A DNA stretch of 64,000 nucleotides from Hydractinia symbiolongicarpus. Lineage: Eukaryota; Cnidaria; Hydrozoa; Anthoathecata; Hydractiniidae. The number at the start of each line of letters is the position of its first letter. Position 1 is the first letter of the stretch. Shown here one piece after another: positions 60,283-64,000 of the stretch. The notes beneath the pieces were generated by a model. That model saw nothing but the letters and a program-made list of their open reading frames with translations, was not told where the DNA came from and made no database searches. The stretch lies in assembly GCF_029227915.1 (NCBI RefSeq), contig NC_079875.1, positions 18,345,001 to 18,409,000 on the forward strand, read 5' to 3'. Made by a program: the position numbers and the translations under genes.

Positions 60283-60543
60283 CTAATTTTCTTCAACTTG
60301 ACACACCGAATCAGTTTCGTCATCGGTTTCTCCCTCTTCACCAATGTACCGCTGAATTTTGCTACCTCATAACAATTCAAATTCTTCTACCGTGACATCA
60401 CAAACGGTTAGTAGATGACTATTATCATCCACTTGCCTGTCATTAATGCGTCGATGTCACGGTAAGGATCGATGGATGCAACAATGCTACAATCAAGGCT
60501 GACACCCGCTATATGGAATTGGTCACGAATCTTGACATTAAGC
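60283..60543 (-). pseudogene. Possible pogo/Tigger-type transposase C-terminal tail, or an unrecognised gene 3' end
   Basis: After a good acceptor (CTGTCTTTTGCAG) the minus strand reads DQFHIAGVSLDCSIVASIDP and then YRDIDALMT. In a second frame it reads NSHLLTVCDVTVEEFELL, a stop, and KIQRYIGEEGETDDE to VEEN and a stop at 60283. A C-terminal 'DVTVEEF' after an Asp/Pro-rich linker is seen in pogo/Tigger-like transposases. Frame change and stop suggest decay, although a GC-type donor (CAG-GCAAGT) between the two parts could make them separate exons of a real gene. Confidence 0.35.
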
Positions 60544-60549
60544 CTGCAA

Positions 60550-63540
60550 AAGACAGAGCTATTGGTAACCTTTTCAATTTTTTAATGATTTTACTCCCAG
60601 TCGTGAACACTCCACCTGTTTTAGCACAAAACAGCGTAGAATTTCAGTTCGAACACTTAGTCATGTGATTTATATTGTCTTCTTGTGAATTTTTCACATC
60701 TATCACGTGGTATTTTTTATTTTATTTTTTATTTTTGCTTTCTTTGGCCTTGTGAAGTGTCTAAATGTTTCAGCTTTATAGAAAAGTAATACTGTAAGTG
60801 TTGATTTACTTTTTTCATCTTTGAAAGTTTCACTTGGTAATATGGTGTTAGTTTTTAGTCGTTGTTGTATCGTTAGTTGTTCCTTACTTTCTCATTGCGC
60901 CATGTGTTCAGCGAACTCAACCATCAGAGAACACACATGATTGCCTATCCCCGTCGGCGTCTCTTATGGCTTATTCGTTCAATATATCTACTCAGTTTTT
61001 TGTTTTGTTTTTCTTATTGCGATATTCTTTAGCTACTTATGTGTGTGTCTGTTTTTTAGCTATTATATTTACTCACTCACTGTTTTTATTAAGCTTGACA
61101 TTTTATTTACTACTTGTATATATAAATTAGACCCCGTCAGCTCCACCTGCATGCCCAGCCCCTTGATTACCTATCCTCCTTGTTAAAACCATCATAGTCA
61201 CGATAAAGTTAAAACGTAAAACGAAGCAATAACTGGTGGATTATAAAAAAAATCCTTTGCTTACCGAAGCAACTTTAGGTCTGGATCTTCTTTAAAAAAA
61301 TGCTTCGATGTCGGTCGAATGTATGTGGCACTGAGCCGCGTCAAGAGCATAGAAGGATTATATTCAGTAGTTGTGCTGATCCAAAAACCACATTGGGAAA
61401 TACGATAACTTGAAAAAAAAAATCAATCTTATATCTTTTAATTTGATAACTTACATCCTGATGAAATATGCTTCGAAGATTTCGGGAAACAACATTTCTT
61501 TTCGGATTCTACACTATAATTCAAGCGCGCAAATTATGCGCATGTGCTTTTTTATATACTGTATTGCATTTAAATCTTCTTTCTTTACAATCACTGACTT
61601 GTGCTTCATATTTTCTCTTATCCATACTCCTGACATTTGTTTGATGCGTTTACTGTCGTTAAGTTGAACTTTCCTGTTTGTCAGATTAACGTTCGTTCTA
61701 CTAATTGTTAACGTTATAATCATTGGTTTCCTCAAATATATCACCAACTTTACAATTAAATTCCCCATTATAAACAATTTTTGACAGTTTTTCTCATAAC
61801 CTCTTATACCAATTTTTGTAGTTGATTTGATGTAGTTGCATAAATTAGTCCTAATAAATTATTTCTTTCCCTTCTCCTGTTAGTGTAAATTGCTTATTTA
61901 TAGATTTTTGCGCTGAAATTCACAATTAAGCGTTCTCTTCTTTTCAAATACATGTTTCGCCAATTTCAATGTAGCTTTCTTTCTTTTAATGGATTTCTTC
62001 GAATGTGATTACATTTTTTGCAAATGGTACTTCATATTCATTACAAAATAATCCTGCTTGAGCAGTTGTTGTATAGCGATGCTGAACCATTTTATGACCT
62101 TTATTTCGACAATTTATTGGTAGTGTCGCATTTTGGATTTCATCAATAGGGTGTTTTTATATTGGTGATTTTTTTGAAAAAAAGAAAGTTTTTATCTCTA
62201 ATGCGAGAAATTTCTGGAAACATTGCCCGATCCATGAAATGAACAGAATCCATGAAATGAACACAAACAACAGAACAAATACAGAATTATTATATCTTCA
62301 GTTAATAAATTTCTCCGAAAACATATTTTCGCAAGGTCAAAAAAAATGCATCTCGCAAAAATTAATTTTTACGAATCATTCATGTCGATATATTTCGCTA
62401 AGATTTTTTTTCTTGAATGAAGGTTTTATGCGAATAATTAATGTTTTTACAGAAGTTTCTCGAAGGTTTAATTTCGGGAAAATGCATAAATATTCACGAA
62501 ATTCGCTAAAATTAATCTCGATGAAAGTTAATTGTTTATCTGATAAAATCTATTTCATATCATCTTAGATTTTATTTTGTCGGCAGATTTTCATGACTAT
62601 GTTTTGGTTGATTCAAAAGATTGGATTGTGTGTTCAAGCCGACAGGTTTTCTTGTCCTTTTTTTAATAAAAAGCTTATTTTTATAAAGCTGAAGCTGAAG
62701 TATAAAACGGAGCATGCGGTGCTCCTCTGCTTAAAAAATTACCACCCTAGCACTCGTTGTTTATTGGTTGGTTATTAAAAACAATGCAAGCACTTCATAG
62801 GTAAGAACGATGTGTCATGATTATCCACAGACTTTTACACAATCGCCGACCAGCCGCCGGCGGTTTTGTTCTTCTAGAAAAAGGTTTACCTGATATTTTT
62901 TTTGCTGAACTTTTTACCAAAACATTGAAGCTGTCATTTTGTTTCTTCTCGATTCATCATGGAAATGTACTTTCATGTCGATAAATAAACAAAGGTAAAC
63001 AAAAACTCTCCAGTAAAGTGTTTTTTTTCTTTCCATGCGCTGTTTACCTTAAAATTAAATAAATCCGTATGATTTCTGTGTTAAGGCGGGCTGTGGTAAC
63101 TATATCAAACTGTATTCGTTTGAACATGCACTGGCATGGTCACACATGTTAAAACATCGATCTAACCAAATAGATATGTTCAGTTTGTCGGATTGATATT
63201 TTAACAATAATCCATCAATTTATGTTGTTACATTCGTTTGCCATACCCACGCAAAACTTTGGAGCAACACTCTGCTTTTTACCATACCGATTGACAGCAG
63301 TAAGATTAATACAAAGATTTTGCGCTATAAGAGACATGAAGTACACCTTTTAGTTGGCTTTTATGAAGCAAGCTTCGCCTTTGGGACAATTTATGTATAT
63401 TTCACAGCAAGTGGGATGTCACCGGTTGGAACCACAGTCAACATCTCTTAAGGTTCCATCTTGCAGCGCATCTTATCTGTTGCTGTATATCTGTGAAAAG
63501 GTTTTTCACACAATGATTGTTATTCATAAGATTGCTTAAA
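60550..63540. other. Intergenic, no gene recognised
   Basis: AT-rich. Repeated TTCGC/GCGAA words between 62320 and 62520 suggest a decayed MITE. The small open frames have no recognised domain or splice support. Confidence 0.5.
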
Positions 63541-63551
63541 AGTGTAAATAA

Positions 63552-63691
63552 TCTATATTATAATGCCCGTATACGTCTGTCTGTCTGTCTGTCACGCAAA
63601 ATGGTAGCTTAGCTGCGCAATAGCGAGAAGCACGCAATGCGGTATAAAAAGGACGGGCGAACCCGTGGATTTTCCACGGGCTAACGACTAG
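63552..63691 (+). mobile_element. Complete miniature Helitron, 140 bp
   Basis: It begins TCTATATTATAATGCCCG and ends with hairpin CCCGTGGATTTTCCACGGG and CTAACGACTAG. It is inserted between A (63551) and T (63692), as Helitrons do. There is no inverted repeat at the ends and no target duplication. A GTCTGTCTGTCTGTCTGTC block lies near the 5' end. The 3' half is shared with 46702-46789. Confidence 0.88.
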
Positions 63692-63890
63692 TTTTCTCGA
63701 ATTTACCGCTTCTTATATCAGCGAGTTCAAGTCATTACAAAAATATAAGGAAAACCATAAGCGAAACCGAACGAGGATAGGGATAGAAGGAAAGCACCAT
63801 TGAAAATTAAATATAATGTATTATAAATCACAAAAATAGAATATGTAGAAGAGAATATATAAATGTATTTACGAAACAATCAACAACTTT

Positions 63891-64000
63891 TTGCTCGACT
63901 ACCAAAGCTATTTCCCGTTATACGTAGTGGATGTTGCTTTCTACGATCAGGTCTATCAAGAGCAGAGCGTAGTCGTCGTTGGTAGATCTTCTCGGCGTTC
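63891..64000 (-). CDS. 3' end of an unidentified gene, cut by the window edge
   Basis: Entering from the right edge on the minus strand, one frame is open: AEKIYQRRLRSALDRPDRRK, then QHPLRITGNSF and GSRAKSC before the TGA at 63891-63893. Base composition is clearly less AT-rich than the neighbouring DNA, as in the other coding exons here. The protein family cannot be told from about 36 residues. Confidence 0.5.

Noticed and set aside
1-64000. CRISPR array, prokaryotic operon or plasmid-type features
   Set aside because: No regularly spaced direct repeats; genes have spliceosomal introns and poly(A) signals, so the DNA is eukaryotic.

Overview
The window is AT-rich animal nuclear DNA. Genes are split by GT-AG introns, some have AATAAA poly(A) signals, and intergenic space is crowded with decayed transposons and tRNA-derived SINEs. 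The gene set (a Death-NACHT-LRR receptor, a DZIP3-type HEPN domain, a SAXO axonemal protein and a TTC24-like TPR protein) together with integrase transposons of a kind common in marine invertebrates suggests a cnidarian, possibly a hydrozoan. This placement is an inference.

Layout. 1-9.4 kb: no intact gene; a SINE and a decayed integrase-core gene. 9.4-10.0 kb (-): a possible two-exon small secreted protein. 11.4-13.3 kb: a broken LINE interrupted by a TA-flanked MITE and followed by two head-to-tail Helitrons. 18.2-19.3 kb (+): a 364-aa Lys/Ser-rich protein. 22-23 kb: a SINE and a pogo/Tigger-type MITE. 24.3-24.7 kb (-): a 142-aa charged protein. 27.2-33.1 kb (-): a four-exon SAXO gene including a 32-nt first coding exon. 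33.6-37.1 kb: a hAT-like and a TTAA-flanked element, the second carrying a LINE fragment. 37.7-40.6 kb (+): a three-exon TTC24-like gene. 44.5-47.1 kb: a GACGTC-repeat transposon with a nested MITE, a tiny MITE, a Helitron end and a 45-bp minisatellite. 48.5-59.5 kb (-): an NLR locus. The right edge (-) holds the 3' end of one more gene.

The main result is the NLR locus. A Death-domain exon and a large NACHT-LRR exon lack a start codon. About 6.7 kb upstream on the same strand, an exon encodes a DZIP3-like HEPN domain with an Rx4H motif plus a coiled coil; it has a start codon but no visible 3' continuation. Its donor (GTAAGT) leaves one nucleotide, exactly what the Death-exon acceptor needs. 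Joined, they predict a 1377-residue HEPN-coiled coil-Death-NACHT-LRR protein. The proposed intron holds a decayed GINGER-like transposon encoding an integrase and a C48/Ulp1-like cysteine protease remnant.

The genes do not form one pathway. SAXO points to cilia, TTC24-like is a TPR scaffold with a possible prenylation signal, and the NLR is a candidate innate immune sensor.
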